Assembly: GCF_001659605.2 (NCBI RefSeq)
Contig: NC_035162.2
Location: 24,656,161 to 24,720,160 of the forward strand
Length of the DNA stretch: 64,000 nt
Direction: 5' to 3'
Source: Manihot esculenta
Taxonomy: Eukaryota > Streptophyta > Magnoliopsida > Malpighiales > Euphorbiaceae
The translations under genes were made by a program, and so were the position numbers. Shown piece after piece: positions 12,629 through 24,539 of this stretch (positions within the stretch are counted from its first letter, which is position 1; the number at the start of each line of letters is the position of its first letter). The notes under the pieces were generated by a model that ran no database searches, was not told the DNA's origin, and saw only the letters and a program-made list of their open reading frames with translations.

Positions 12629-12720
12629 GGTTAGTATCTATGTGTTTTATGTGTTTTGTTTGTATGATATGCTTTATGCTATGCATGTGCTAGTTGAGGA
12701 ACATTCGGGGACGAATGTTC

Positions 12721-12735
12721 TTAAGGGGGGAAGAA
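12721..12735 (+). other. Polypurine tract of element A
   Basis: A purine run (AAGGGGGGAAGAA) directly abuts the 3' LTR at 12736. It is the expected primer for plus-strand cDNA synthesis. Confidence 0.85.
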
Positions 12736-14994
12736 TGTAATACCCGGCTAGACTCCGGTATCGGAATTCCTATCGTCCGGTGGAATCTCGGATGTCGAAA
12801 ACCTCTAGAAGGGTAAAATCATGTTTTTATAAAATGTTTTCATGTATTTTATGTTTTTATTTGAGAAAGAAAATGAGTTTTGAATGGAAATAATCTTGGA
12901 GGAAGACCCAGGTTCGGCCGCCGAACATGCATGCACTTCGGGAGTGCTTTAGGCCCCCGAAGGCATAAGTGAGGGAAGTCTAGGTTCGGCCGCCGAACAT
13001 GGCATGCATGCGGAGGCACGTTAGGCCCCCGAAAGTGGCCTGGCCAGCCACCTATAAAGGGGTCCCTTTGTCCGAACGGGCTAGCTTTTCTCCCCATCTT
13101 CGGCCAAGGTGAGTCTCTGCCGCCCTCATGCCGATCTTAAGTTCTTCCTTCAAATCTTTCATGATTTTCATGAGTTTTCACCTTTGTTTTGAAGATCTTT
13201 TAGCAAGGAGCAAGTTTTGGAACTTGGAGATTCAAGGAGCTCGATCTCTCCCATCTCCGAGCTTGGATCGTTTCTCCTCTCGATTTTCAAGAGGTAAGCT
13301 TAGATCCAACCCTCCTTGCATGTTTTAAGTAAGTTTTAAGCTGTTTCATGGGGTAGAATGGCATGTATAGGTTTATATCGAACATATGGGGAATGTATGT
13401 TGTTTTTGTGTGTTTAATGCAATGTGGTTGGGGCTTAGGCTAGCTTGAGACCCCTATGCGCTTGTATGTTTGGTTGTGCATGTTTGGGAGTGTTGTAGAA
13501 TAGGTTTATGCATGTTTGAATGGTTTGGGAGGCATTATGCACAAGAGGAGGCTGAGTTCTGCCCTTTGGAAGAACTCAGGTTCGGCCGCTGAAGGGGCTT
13601 TCGGCCGCCAAACCTGCATGTGGAGGCAAGCTTTCGGCTGCCGAACCCTGCCCCCGAAAGTTGGACTTTCGGCTCTGGAAGGGAGTTTCGGCCGCCGAAG
13701 GGGCCACCGAACTTGCATGAGTTTTGCCTCTGGAGGGAACCTTCGGCCGCCGAAGGTGCATGACTTTCGGCTCTGGAGGGACTTTCAGCAGTCGAACCTG
13801 CCGCCGAAAGTGCCCTGTTCAGCCTTCCTTTGCATGATTTCTATGATTGTTTTAAGGTGTTTTAGGGGGGTTTTTGGGGAGTATTTTTAGAGTCATGTTC
13901 ATGTATGTTTGGTCCCTCATTTGAGTCCACCTGTGTAGGTTCGGACCCGATGAACCGAGAAACCCAGCAGTAAGTCAGCTGCTTCAGAGTCTTGTCAGAG
14001 CTAGCCAGAGGTGAGTGTAATAAACCTTAATACTTTAAATTAATAAAAGTTCTAGCATGATACATGCATCATGAATGCCATGAGATATATTAGGTTGTTT
14101 GCATTAGAATTCATGAATATGTTGCATTGCATAATTTGATGTTGATGTGGATGGATGTTGGATGACCCTTTAGTCCTCGTATGATATGATATGATGATGG
14201 TATGCTATGAAAGTCCAGATGTGGCCTACACGACGCCCCTGGCACCATGTAAGTGAAAGTCCGGATGTGGCCTGCACTACGCCCCGGCATTATTGGATAT
14301 GTATGCTATGATATGTTTAAGAGAAAGACCAGATTTGGCCTGCACTATGCCCCTAGCATGATTGGACTATGTAGAGGACTATTGGTGACAAATCCATCAT
14401 TGATGTGAATTGTTTGTGATGTGATGCATTCTATGAAAGCATGAAATTTTAATATAATGTTTTTACTATTCTGCTCACTGGGCTCTAGTAGCTCACCCCT
14501 CTCCCTTAACCCCCAGGTTTACAGGTACGGGATAGATCAGGAGGTCAGCAGGAATAAGAAGTCATGTTTTATGTAATAGTTAGAAGTGGACAAGAGAATG
14601 ACGTAATGTAAAGTATAGTACAGGCATGTAATGTAATGATATGTTATTGAGGATTAGTATTGTACTTGACTCTAGTATGTATAGTTAATCCCCTTTTTGT
14701 ATACATGATCTATGTTTTATTATGTTTATGTTTAACCAAGCTTAATGTACGATATGATACCCCATTGGAGCATTTGATGAGGGCTCCAGTGTGTGGTTTA
14801 TGTTTATAGTTAGGTGCATGCACAAGTTAAGCTTGGTAAAGGAAAGAAAAAGTTTACAGGTTTATGTGTATGTATGATCATGTATGGGATTTGATAGGTA
14901 TACAGGTTGTATGTTAGGCTTGCTACGGGTCCCGGCGACCTTAAGTCGACCTGGATCTTAGCGCTAGTAGCGGTCCGGTTTCCAGGTCGTTACA
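12736..14994 (+). repeat. Element A 3' LTR
   Basis: 2,259 bp, the partner of 3003-5293, with the same TGTAATACCCGGC start and GTTACA end. Dyad clusters at 12913-12999 and 13581-13812, TATA box at 13052-13059. Scattered substitutions relative to the 5' LTR are more frequent than in the inner or outer pairs, so element A is the oldest of the three; I did not count them fully. Confidence 0.95.
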
Positions 14995-15109
14995 GTTTGC
15001 TTCCTTCTCCAAGGTCCGACCTCAGCCCGGGTGTCAGAAGTCCAACGGCCATCAAAATACATCATGGTTAAGAGACTAAAATTTTTTTTGTCTACTTTTA
15101 AACACATAT

Positions 15110-15850
15110 ACACGACGGAAATCACAAAGAATTCAAAGAGAGAGATTTAGAAGATTTAGAAAGAGAAATAAATATATTTAAAGTTTTTCTTTTTTATCTT
15201 ATTCTTTTGATTTGTTATTCACGATTATTTTAAGATGATTTTTGAATAATTTTTCAATAGAGTTTCTTGTTGAATTCTTTGAGCAACTAAATTTTTTTTT
15301 AAAGGATTTGATATAACTTGGATTATTGATTCTTTTTAATTTATTTGAATTGATTTTTTTTATCAATTTATTATTTAATTCTTGAGATCAATATACTTAT
15401 GAGATATTTAAATGATTTTATAATGAAATTAATACTATATAGAATAATTTTAGGAGTGAAATGAGAATTGAATAATATAAAAATATTAATTGTATTAGGA
15501 ATGAAAGATTTGACTTGTAGAATTTTAAATAAAATAATTATTTATAAAATTAATTAGAAAATTATTGATTACCATAATATTAGAAATTAAAAGTATATCA
15601 TGTAGTGGTAATTTAATTAATAATAAAATTTATTTGTATTATTATTCAAAATAAATGCAAGAATACATAAAAAAATTTAATAACTTTATGGGTAATGAGA
15701 ATTTTGATTTTAAATTTTATAAGAGAAATTCAGATCCTTTTATCTTTTTACAATTTCGATCTCTGAGAAAAATTCAGGAGTAATGTATACTACTCAATCA
15801 TAAAAAAATTTAAATTTTAATTTTAATTTTAATTTTTTATTAATAAAATT
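15110..15850. other. AT-rich intergenic DNA
   Basis: Mostly AT-rich sequence without a supported reading frame. I see no element boundary in it. Confidence 0.6.
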
Positions 15851-15868
15851 AATAATTATATAATTAAA

Positions 15869-15941
15869 GCACTCTAAGACTTAGCCTGGTGGAAAGTGCA
15901 AAGGTTCGACTCTCCCAATCCCTATTTCAAAAAAAAATAAT
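15869..15941 (+). mobile_element. Short tRNA-like SINE / retroposed tRNA fragment
   Basis: A 73-bp insert with a pol III A-box-like stretch (TAGCCTGGTGG, 15882-15892), a B-box-like stretch (GGTTCGACTCTCC, from 15903) and an A-rich tail (CAAAAAAAAATAAT). A perfect 18-bp direct repeat, AATAATTATATAATTAAA, flanks it at 15851-15868 and 15942-15959, the hallmark of LINE-type target-primed insertion. A and B boxes are only about 10 bases apart, much closer than in a normal tRNA, so this is an internally shortened tRNA-derived sequence and not a working tRNA gene. Confidence 0.7.
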
Positions 15942-15959
15942 AATAATTATATAATTAAA

Positions 15960-16700
15960 ATCCACGCAAGCCCAAGTGTCAACTAATTAATTAATAATGT
16001 CACATTTCATTTAACGTCCATCCGCTGGAATTGCAAGTTGTCTTCATCTCCGTTTGATCTTCTTTTTCTAATTATATTATTAGTAAAAGAAGATTCTGAA
16101 TTCTATTTTCGAGTTTTTCTTTTTCTTTTTTTCCTTTTTTTTTTTTTTTTTTTCTTTTTACCTTTTTTCAAGCAAGCTTGGGATGAAATACAAATATGAT
16201 ATTTGGTTCGTCAAAGCTACTTCTTGCATTTATTTTGAACCCATAAAAGAAAAGAAAAGAAAAGAAAGTATTAAAAATTGTAAAGCAACCACGAATGAGA
16301 ACTATATATAATTACCGATACTGGGGGAGAGATAATATACTCCATAGGAATATAATAATAATCAAGATGAGATGTGGAGTTTGGACCTTCTCATATACTT
16401 GTTTTTTAATATTTATAATTATAATAAATTTTACTCGCATTTGTGTATTTTTTAAATTTAAAAAAAATATATATTTTAAATTATTAATTTTTATATAAAT
16501 AGAAAAATTAAATAATTAACAATTTGAAATTAAAGAGACTAAATACTTAACTATTTTGAAAACTAGAGAATGTATTTTTAAAAGTAGGAGTACATAATTG
16601 TGCATGCCAGTTCTTGACCTGGTCTTAAAATTAAGTTTCTCGTCTATACAACCCTGGAAAGAAGTTTTACTCCCTGCCAAAGATTTATTCAGATTCGTTG
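15960..16700. other. AT-rich spacer with pyrimidine tract and (AAAAG)n
   Basis: Holds a T/C-rich tract (about 16114-16169) and an AAAAG microsatellite (about 16245-16268). The Met-initiated frame at 16295-16498 is AT-rich with no domain and is not called as a gene. Confidence 0.6.
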
Positions 16701-16815
16701 CCAGAATTTTTTCTCTGGTTAAGCTCTTTCTGTGGAGAATTCATTTCACTTGATGATTGTACCTCCAAAAGATTGAAATTGGACACTGCTAGAAACTATC
16801 ATTTCAACGTCATTA

Positions 16816-17112
16816 TTGGATTTCATACACAAAGTGATCACAGTGGATGTTAAGGAAACCAAGTTCCATAAATCGATTATTGAAGAAGAAGGCACTGAAG
16901 CTTTCCTGACCACTATAACTTGGCAAACGAAACTGCCCTCTGTAGCATGCTCCAAACTTGCATCTGATAATAATGATGTGTGTTTGGGGTGTGCTGAGTT
17001 CGGCTTAGCGGGTGATGGGGTAAGCAAATGGGATTTAAGGTTTGCCTCTCCCTTGTCAGGTGATGTGGAAAATCACAAAGCCACGTTTGGCAGCTATGGT
17101 TTTAGTTTATAG
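16816..17112 (+). other. Unrecognised 98-codon reading frame
   Basis: The stretch 16680-17230 has more balanced base composition than its surroundings and an open frame of 98 codons (starting MDFIHKVITV). I recognise no domain in it or in the overlapping opposite-strand frame (16746-17027). It could be a decayed gene or transposon fragment, or chance. There is no evidence of expression or conservation. Confidence 0.2.
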
Positions 17113-17249
17113 TCCACTCGTCTCTCAATCCAAAAAATGTTTGGATGAGGATAACAATGAGGAACAAAGTTTCCACTCAAGCCTTTGCTCTTTTAACAAT
17201 GTTGTGCTAGTTTCTCGGAGGGGTTTTGTCTTTTTTGAATTAAAAAAAA

Positions 17250-18640
17250 AAAATTAACATTTTAAATCCAGCCTAACTTATTTGTCAAAAAGAGAATTGA
17301 TCATCCAAGTAGTAGCCAGACTCCACATTAAAGCTGTCAGACAGACACCTTCATCAAAAATATATATATATATATATATAACCAGCTCACCGCCCAATAT
17401 TCAAATCTGCCTAGCAGGCTTTAGAAATGTAAAGCGAATTAGGGAGGTTATAAAATTTTAAAATTATTATTATTTATTTATTATTATATTATAAGAATAT
17501 ATTTAATATTATTTTAAAAATATATATTTATTAATTATTTATAATATAATAATAAATATTTTTAATTATTTTTTATAATATATTTTATTATTTATAAGAT
17601 TTACTGATAAATCGTTACCATAATTTTTTTTATAAAATTTTATTTAATTGTTATATTATATATTATAGTAATATATTTTATTATTACATATTATAAAATA
17701 TATTTAGTCATGTTAATAAAAAAATTTATAAAAAATCTGTTCTTCGCTTTTTAAATATAAATAAAATATATTTAGATAGTTTTGTTATATTTTTAGTACT
17801 CTCTAATTTTTATAATATAATATTAAATATATTTTATATAATGGTTAAGGTTGTTAATATAATATATTTTTAATTTTATATTATATATATTATAATAAAA
17901 ACACATTTTATTATTTATATTATAAAATATATTTAATTATATTATTAATATTTAAATAAAAAAATTTTTGATACTATCTAATTAAGTGCTATAAAATTAA
18001 TATTATTAATGTAGCCGAAATTAATATCAAAATCGCACTAATAAAAAAATTTCATAAATAAAATTTTCAACGACCATAAAATTTTCGACGATTATCAAAT
18101 CTTTTAAAATTTAAATTCATTTTACAATAATTTTTCACATATTTTAAAAAATTTGTTATTAGATTTGTTATTGCTGAATTTAAAAATTTAGTATATATAT
18201 TTCGAATTTGGTACCTTTTGGACTATGAATCAGACCTAGATTAATAAGACTTAAAATAAAGAGTAATTGGTGAAACTTTTATTTCTATAAACCAAAAACT
18301 CTTTTTTGTATGCTAATATCTCATCAATTTCATAACACTCCAAAGATCTTGTTGTCAATGTTATTTTACGCTAATAGGCCATATACACGCCTGATATTTC
18401 ATAAGTACTCTAGAGATTGTGTCATAATCTCATAGAAGCAGTCCCATGCCATACTTGTATAGGTGATATCATCAAATATATATTGTAATTTATACACCAC
18501 CCATAAGGGATGTGAATATCATTAAAAGTTTTCATCTCATCCTCTCATTAATCCAGTCTAGCACTTCTCACATCATAAGAAACAACAACGTTAAATTATG
18601 CTAACATAACTAACAAGTGACTTGTTGAGTTTCTATCACT
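17250..18640. other. AT-rich spacer with (TA)n microsatellite
   Basis: Very AT-rich, with a TA dinucleotide run at about 17362-17381. I see no supported gene. Confidence 0.6.
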
Positions 18641-19450
18641 ATTAATTTCAGATTGGCTAACTTTCATTCCCCTTTATGTTTCATTTATTAACTTCTTTCT
18701 TAAAAATTTAGTCAGAGGATTGGCAGAATCCACTTTTAACTCCACATAAATAATGAATATAATTTCACTTCTCAGCAGCTTGCTCAATCATATTATGTGT
18801 TAGACAAATATATCTATTTTTATTATTGAAAGTTCTATTATTTGTAATAGTTATTGCCATTTGGCAATCACAATACACGAAAGATATTGATTTTATTCTC
18901 AACATAATATTTGCTAAGAAACTTCTTAACCACTAAAACTTCATTGTGATATAATTTCAGAGCAATAAACCTTGACTCCATAGTAGTTTTGACAATAATA
19001 ATTGATTTCGAGTAATTGCACCACTAATTAAATATATAATTACTAGTGGATTTTATTTCATTTGAATAGAAATTTCAATTAGTATCACTGTATTCTTCTG
19101 ATACAGTGGGACATCCACTATATAGAATACCATAACTCATGGTATCTCTCAAATAATTCTTTAACTTTGACTAAAGTAGCCCAATGATCATGATTGGATT
19201 ATTTATAAATTTACTCAATCTACATAGCATAAGCTATATCAAGTATGAAAAATTCATTCAATGCAACAATATTCTATTAATATGTGCATATCTAAATTGA
19301 GTAATAATATCATCTCTATTCTTCTTTGAGAATTAGCATTATATGGGATATTCACTAGTTTGACATTGAGATGTTTAAACTTCTTTGCTTTTGTGATATA
19401 ATTATACTATCATTCCAATTTTAATTCCCCAAATCACATTTATTCCCATT
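18640..19450 (-). pseudogene. Decayed Ty1/copia RNase H (and RT end) remnant
   Basis: Reading the - strand in pieces of different frames gives TTMESRFIAL near 18990-18965, then VYCDCQMAI near 18890-18860, and near 18730-18690 VDSANPLTKFLRKKL. These match, in the right order, the end of copia RNase H (usual forms T-x-ES-E-A/F, HCDSQ-A, and ADPLTKGL). Further right (19000-19450) the text looks like copia RNase H/RT but with many stops and frameshifts. No LTRs are recognised. It is far more decayed than the copia element at 20993-25966. Confidence 0.8.
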
Positions 19451-19834
19451 ATATATTTTATATTAAATTTATATATGCTATATCATAATTTGTATTGAAT
19501 ATAAGCATATGACCACATATAACAAGTAACCACCCATTCATCATTTATAAACTTTATAAACATGTACTTATCAACTTCAATAGAAAAAATAATGACTTAA
19601 TCAAACTTGGTCAAATTTCTCATGGTCCTGTTTAAGTGCTTGTTTCAAAATATATAAAGATTCAAGAATTTTATAAACTTTATTTATTCTTTCCTCAAGT
19701 TGTATCACAAACTTTTTCTTTCAAATCTCTAAAAAATAAAAAACCAATTGGTAAATAAAACTCTATACAATGAAGCTAAAATAATTAAATTTGAACCCCT
19801 TATTTTAAGGATCAATAGACATAATTTTAGCAAA
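19450..19834. other. AT-rich DNA, no feature seen
   Basis: Lies between the copia remnant and the duplicated block. Some of it may be further decayed copia sequence, but no motif is readable. Confidence 0.4.
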
Positions 19835-20771
19835 ATACCTCCACACTTTTAAATATTTTAGCTCAAACTTATAATTTTTTATAATTCATAGGAGTCTTAT
19901 CAATTTATATATATATATATATATTATTTTCTTCCATTATAGTACTCTTAATATTACTATGAATAAAAATAAATAAATAAATATAAGTCTATCATTCAAA
20001 ATAATAGTATAAGAAAAGACCGTCATAGGACTTATAAGTTATAAAAAGATAAGATTTTTAAATTTATTTATTTGGTTCATGGATTCCTAGCTAAGTAGAT
20101 ATATCAATTAACCAAGAAAATAGTTTGGTATTTTAGAACTAATAGGAATAACCATAAGATTAAAAAAAAAATTATTGATATTAAGGCACTTATACGCTCT
20201 TATTCAAATATTCCGTACAAAAAATAATTTCTCTCCTTTTTTTATTATTTTGGTCATAAAGCATATTTTTAAAAAGATACCTCCACACTTTTAAATAATT
20301 TAAGCAAACTTATTATTTTTTCCATAATTTAAATGGGCTTTTCATTACATATATATAATTCTACTTTCATTTTCTTTATAATACTCTTACTATAAATAAA
20401 AATAAAAAATAAATAAATAAATTTAAGCCTATAATTAAAATAAATATATATTTTATTTTATTCTATTACAGTGCTCTTAATGTTATTGTGAATAAAAATA
20501 AAAATAAATAAATGCAAGTTTATCCTTTAAAATAAGAGTATAAGAAGAAAGGACGATTATAGAACTTAATAAGTTATAAAAAGATAAGATTGTAAAATTT
20601 ATTTGTTTAGTTCATGGATTCCTAACTAAGCAGGTATATCAATTAACCAAGAAAATGGTTTGGTATTTTAGAACTAATAAGAATAACTATAAGATTAAAA
20701 AATAAAAATAAAAGGAAAAAAATATTGATATTAAGGCACTCATATGCCCTTATTCAAATATTCAGTACAAA
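19835..20771. repeat. Old direct duplication (two copies of ~0.4-0.5 kb)
   Basis: 19835-20222 and 20272-20771 are imperfect direct copies: both start near ATACCTCCACACTTTTAAAT, both contain TCATGGATTCCTA and TTAACCAAGAAAAT, and both end near TATTCAAATATTC. The second copy is longer because of an extra internal repeat around 20340-20480. They may be a tandem duplication or remains of an old element; no TG...CA ends are visible. Confidence 0.65.
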
Positions 20772-20869
20772 ATCTTATCCAAAGAAAATAAAAATTCTAC
20801 TTTAGGATCTCGATTATTGAAAATTATTAATGTTAAAAATTGGTGGTAGACAATGAAATTTGGTGAGTT

Positions 20870-20905
20870 TATTATTATCATTATTATTATTATTATTATT
20901 ATTCT
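20870..20905. repeat. (ATT)n microsatellite
   Basis: About eleven ATT/TTA units with one interruption, just left of the copia element. Confidence 0.8.
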
Positions 20906-20992
20906 TTAATTTTTTTTTTGTCTTCCTTCGATCTACCAGAGAGAATAGATATAGATCAAATTTTAAATATTTGGACTCAATTTGAAAATAAG

Positions 20993-21359
20993 TGTTGAAC
21001 AAAGAGCTGACAAACGATAAGAAGAAAGACAAAAAAGAAAGAATATATAACTCACAAAACAGGAGGAATAAAGCTGCGAAGGAGATTATATATTATTCAA
21101 TGAAATGACCGCCTATTTATAGGCTTACAAAAGACACGTTGCACCAACATTTTACTGAGTCATAGGAACGTGGCAAAACAGATTTACTATCAACTAAAGA
21201 ATCGGTAACAGCAAAACGACTAGGTAACTAAAGCTAGCTAATAATTCGGTAGACCACTAAGCCATTAGCTAACAAATAAATAAATAAATAAAAGAAGATG
21301 GTAATAAGCTTGGTCAACAAATGACCACGTGTTGGTGGCTGGTGTTGATATCTTCAATA
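20993..21359 (-). repeat. Copia 3' LTR
   Basis: 367 bp. The internal region starts immediately to the right with CTCCCCCTCAACATC, the complement of a polypurine tract ending GAGGGGGAG. The pol stop codon (21354-21356) lies inside this LTR. Confidence 0.95.
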
Positions 21360-22244
21360 CTCCCCCTCAACATCAGCTTCTTCTTTGTTCGCCCCGCCAA
21401 GCTGATGATAAAAACTTTCGAACTTGTTGCCACTCAAGCCTTTTGTAAATAAATCTGCAGCTTGATTTTCTGTTCTGACATGCTTCAACTCAATTTCCTC
21501 TTGCAAGACTTTCTCTCGGATAAAGTGGTAATGCACCTCCACATGCTTAGTTCTTGCATGAAAAACTGGATTTTCCGCCAAACATATTGCTGACAAATTA
21601 TCGCAATACAGAGGAATTGGATACGTCACCGATTAATGCAAGTCCTCTAACAGTTGCATAAGCCAACTGCTCTCTTGAGCTGCCATCGCTGCTGCTCGGT
21701 ACTCCGCTTCGGTGGTTGACAAAGACATTGTTGGTTGTCTTTTGCTACACCAAGAAATTGCTCCCGACCCAAGCATGAAAACATACCCGGTAGTTGAGCG
21801 TCGAGTATCATAGTCACCTGCATAGTCAGCATCACAATAGCCAACTAGTTTACAACCTCCTCCTCTTTTGTACATAATACCATAGCCAAGCGTATTCTTC
21901 ACATATCTCAGAATTCGACGAACTGCATCCAAATGAGGCTTCTTCGGATGTTGCATGTACCGACTCATCACACCAACTGCAAAAGAAATATCTGGTCTAG
22001 TTAAAGTTAAGTAGATAAGACTACCCACCAACTGCCGGTACATTGTAGCATCTTCTAAATCTTTCCCTTCATGAGCACATATTTTGGCGTTTGGCTCCAT
22101 TGGTGTTGAGATTGGCTTACACTTAAGCATTCCAAACTTCTTCAGTAAATCTTTGGAATACTTTTGCTGATGGAGAAATATTCCTTCTTGAGAATGATCG
22201 ACCTCTATACCAAGAAAATGCTTGAGCTGTCCAAGTTCTTTCAT
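21354..22244 (-). pseudogene. pol: Copia RT end and RNase H
   Basis: Begins after an in-frame TAG (22247-22245, in place of the Gln of RFQMKEL). It holds the RT connection ([14 protein letters not shown]) and RNase H with [10 protein letters not shown] (first catalytic Asp), [16 protein letters not shown] (catalytic Glu), then PIPLYCDN and the terminal ADLFTKGL. A TAA at 21635-21633 interrupts the frame just before SVTYPIPLYCD. RNase H degrades the RNA strand of the RNA:DNA hybrid during reverse transcription. Confidence 0.93.
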
Positions 22245-22283
22245 CTAAAAGCGAACTGACAAATTCTCCTTGGTTCGAAAATT

Positions 22284-23570
22284 TTATTCTTCACAATCTC
22301 CTGTGATGATTAAATCATCCACATATACTAGCACGATAGCTAGCTTCTCTCCTTTAGCTTTGACGAACAAGCTAGCATCCGCACTTGTCACCAAATAACC
22401 ACTATGAGTAAGAAATTCAGCAATCTTGCCATACCAAGCCCTCGGTGCTTGTTTTAATCCATAAAGCGCCTTCCGTAGCTTACACACATACTCAGGATGA
22501 TCTTGATTCTGAAAGCCCATCGGCTGGTCCATGTAGATCTCCCGATCCAGCTCCCCATGCAAAAATGCATTCTTCACGTCCATTTGCCTGAAAGCTGCAA
22601 GTGCTAATAGGACTCGTACAGTTGTAAGCTTTGCAACTGGACTGAACGTTTCATCATAGTCTAGTCCATATTGATGAAAGAACCCTCGAGCTACCAGGCG
22701 AGCCTTGTGTCTCTCTATTGATCCATTTGTGTGGCGCTTTATCTTGTATACCCATTTGCAAGAAATAGGCTTAACATCTCTTGGCTTTGGCACGAGCTCC
22801 CAAGTCTGATTTCTGTCTAGCGCGGCAATTTCTTCTTCCATAGCTTTAATCCATTCTGGATTCCGGAATGCTTCCTCGAATGTCTCCGGCTCTTTTGCAT
22901 CTGCTTCTTCCACTATGGCGGCATTGGCATACTTTGGATTTGGCTTTCTAATTCTTGTTGACCTTCTTAGTGGAGTTGGTACTTCCACTCCATTAGGCTC
23001 ATCTTGTTCGCTTGGTTGTTGATACACACCAGTTTGCCAAGGACTTTGGGCTACACCTTCTTCGACATTGCCTTCGTCATCTACATCTTTAGCTTCACCT
23101 AAACCCAATTGAATTTGAGAAGATTGCACCACGTCTTTAAAAACATCTGAGTTTGGCAATTCTTCCTTGTCTGAGAACCACCATGAAGAAGCTTCATCGA
23201 ACACCACATTCCGGGATGTGTAGCACTTTCCGGTTGTAGGATCACAACATCTCCACCCTTTTCTTTGACTGTCATATCCTACAAAAATGCATCTAACAGC
23301 CTTCTTGTCCATTTTGCTACGTAAATGATCAGGTACAAATACATAGCAAACACATCCGAAAACTCTGAAATAACTAACTAAAGGTTTCATGTTCCACAAT
23401 TTTTCAAAAGGTGAAGTAAAACATAACCTTTGTTGAGGAAGCCTATTGATCACAAATGCAGCCGTCCTCATTGCTTCAGCCCAAAAACGTCCTGGTACAT
23501 TCTTCGCGTGAAGCATGCTTCGACAAATTTCTGCCAGATGCCTGTTCTTCCTTTCGACTACGCCATTCTA
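22284..23570 (-). pseudogene. pol: Copia integrase C-terminal part and reverse transcriptase
   Basis: After a TAG at 23570-23568 (Gln codon of TPQQNGVVERKN) the frame runs through the integrase end with a GKR-type stretch, a hydrophilic linker, and RT starting near EEIAALDRNQTWELV. The catalytic YVDD box (VYVDDLIITG) lies near 22325-22295. A TAA at 22286-22284 ends the frame. This part copies RNA into cDNA; only the stop codons prevent translation of the whole. Confidence 0.93.
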
Positions 23571-24458
23571 TTGTGGAGTGCTAGCACATGTGAACTGATG
23601 GCGTATTCGGCATTCTTGAAGGAATTCACAAAACTCGTCTGAGGTATACTCTCCCCCATTGTCACTACGTAGACAACGAATTCCTTTGCCAACTTCCGCT
23701 TCTGCTACCTCCTTAAACTCTTTGAACTTTGAAAAAGTTTCAGATTTTTCCTTCATGAAGTAAATCCACACATACCTTGAGAAGTCGTCAATGAAAGTCA
23801 CCATGTATTTCATCCCAACAATGGAAGCTTGTTTAACTGGTCCAAACACATTCGAGTGGACCAACTCTAGTGGTTTCTTTGCTTTAAATTTGGACTCTTC
23901 GTACGGCAACTGGTGTGCTTTTCCATACTGACAGCCTGCACATACCGTGTCTTTTCTCACTTCAAGTTGTGGAAGTCCCTTCAACATCGACATCTTCATC
24001 ATCACATCTAATTTGGAATAGCTAACGTGACCTAGCCGCATGTGCCACACGTCTGTCGTTTCATTCCTTCTTGTCTTGTCTACATATGCGGTTTCTGCAG
24101 ACATTACGTAGACTGATTCCAACCTCTGTCCCTTCATCACCGGTTCTTCTATAATCTCCAGGTCCCGATAAACCTTCACATCTTCTGGACCAAAGAGAAC
24201 AAAATGGCCAGAAGATGTTAATTGTGCCACCGAGAGAAGATTTTTCTTCATACCTGGGACATGGTAGACATTTTGGAGCGGCACCTCGGTATCACTATGT
24301 TGAGGAGAGACTACCGTATTACCGATGTGAGCTATCGGTAGCTTTGAGTTGTTCGCCGTTACGACCACCCGGCTTCCCTTATACTCTGACAGGTTCTGCA
24401 GCTTCTCTTTATCACCCGTCATATGATTTGAGCATCCTGAGTCAACGATCCAATCTCT
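23571..24458 (-). pseudogene. pol: Copia protease, GAG-pre-integrase and integrase core
   Basis: The protease active site [11 protein letters not shown] lies just after a TAG at 24461-24459. Next comes the GAG-pre-integrase zinc-binding pattern ([12 protein letters not shown] with CAGCQYGK) and the integrase core. Two of three catalytic acids are visible or expected: Asp in LRSDNGGEY, and the Glu in VVERKN beyond the next stop. The first catalytic position reads LVHSNVFGP, Asn where the family has Asp, so this integrase would be inactive even without stops. Confidence 0.92.
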
Positions 24459-24539
24459 CTAGTAATCAATCTGTTCAGATGTTGTTGCTGTGAAAGCTAA
24501 CTCCTCTCCTTTTGCAGCAAGTAGTGCCTCAGCATCTCA

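Larger units (their letters stand above)
3003..14994 (+). mobile_element. Element A: degraded Ty3/gypsy (Tekay/Del-type chromovirus)
   Basis: A complete LTR retrotransposon in structure: 5' LTR 3003-5293, primer site near 5297, gag-pol remains 5566-12628, polypurine tract 12721-12735, 3' LTR 12736-14994. Both LTRs start TGTAATACCCGGC and end GTTACA. The flanking 5-bp duplication is GTCTG (2998-3002) and GTTTG (14995-14999), one mismatch. Of the 11,992 bp, 2,072 bp come from a later solo-LTR insertion (8859-10925 plus its TSD), leaving about 9.9 kb. The polyprotein order (gag, protease, RT, RNase H, integrase, chromodomain-like end) and the long LTRs fit the Tekay/Del clade. Frameshifts and stops mean it cannot encode its own proteins. 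Confidence 0.93.

Noticed and set aside
15869..15941. A functional tRNA gene
   Set aside because: The A and B boxes are too close together and no acceptor stem or anticodon arm can be formed; the flanking duplication marks it as a retroposed copy.
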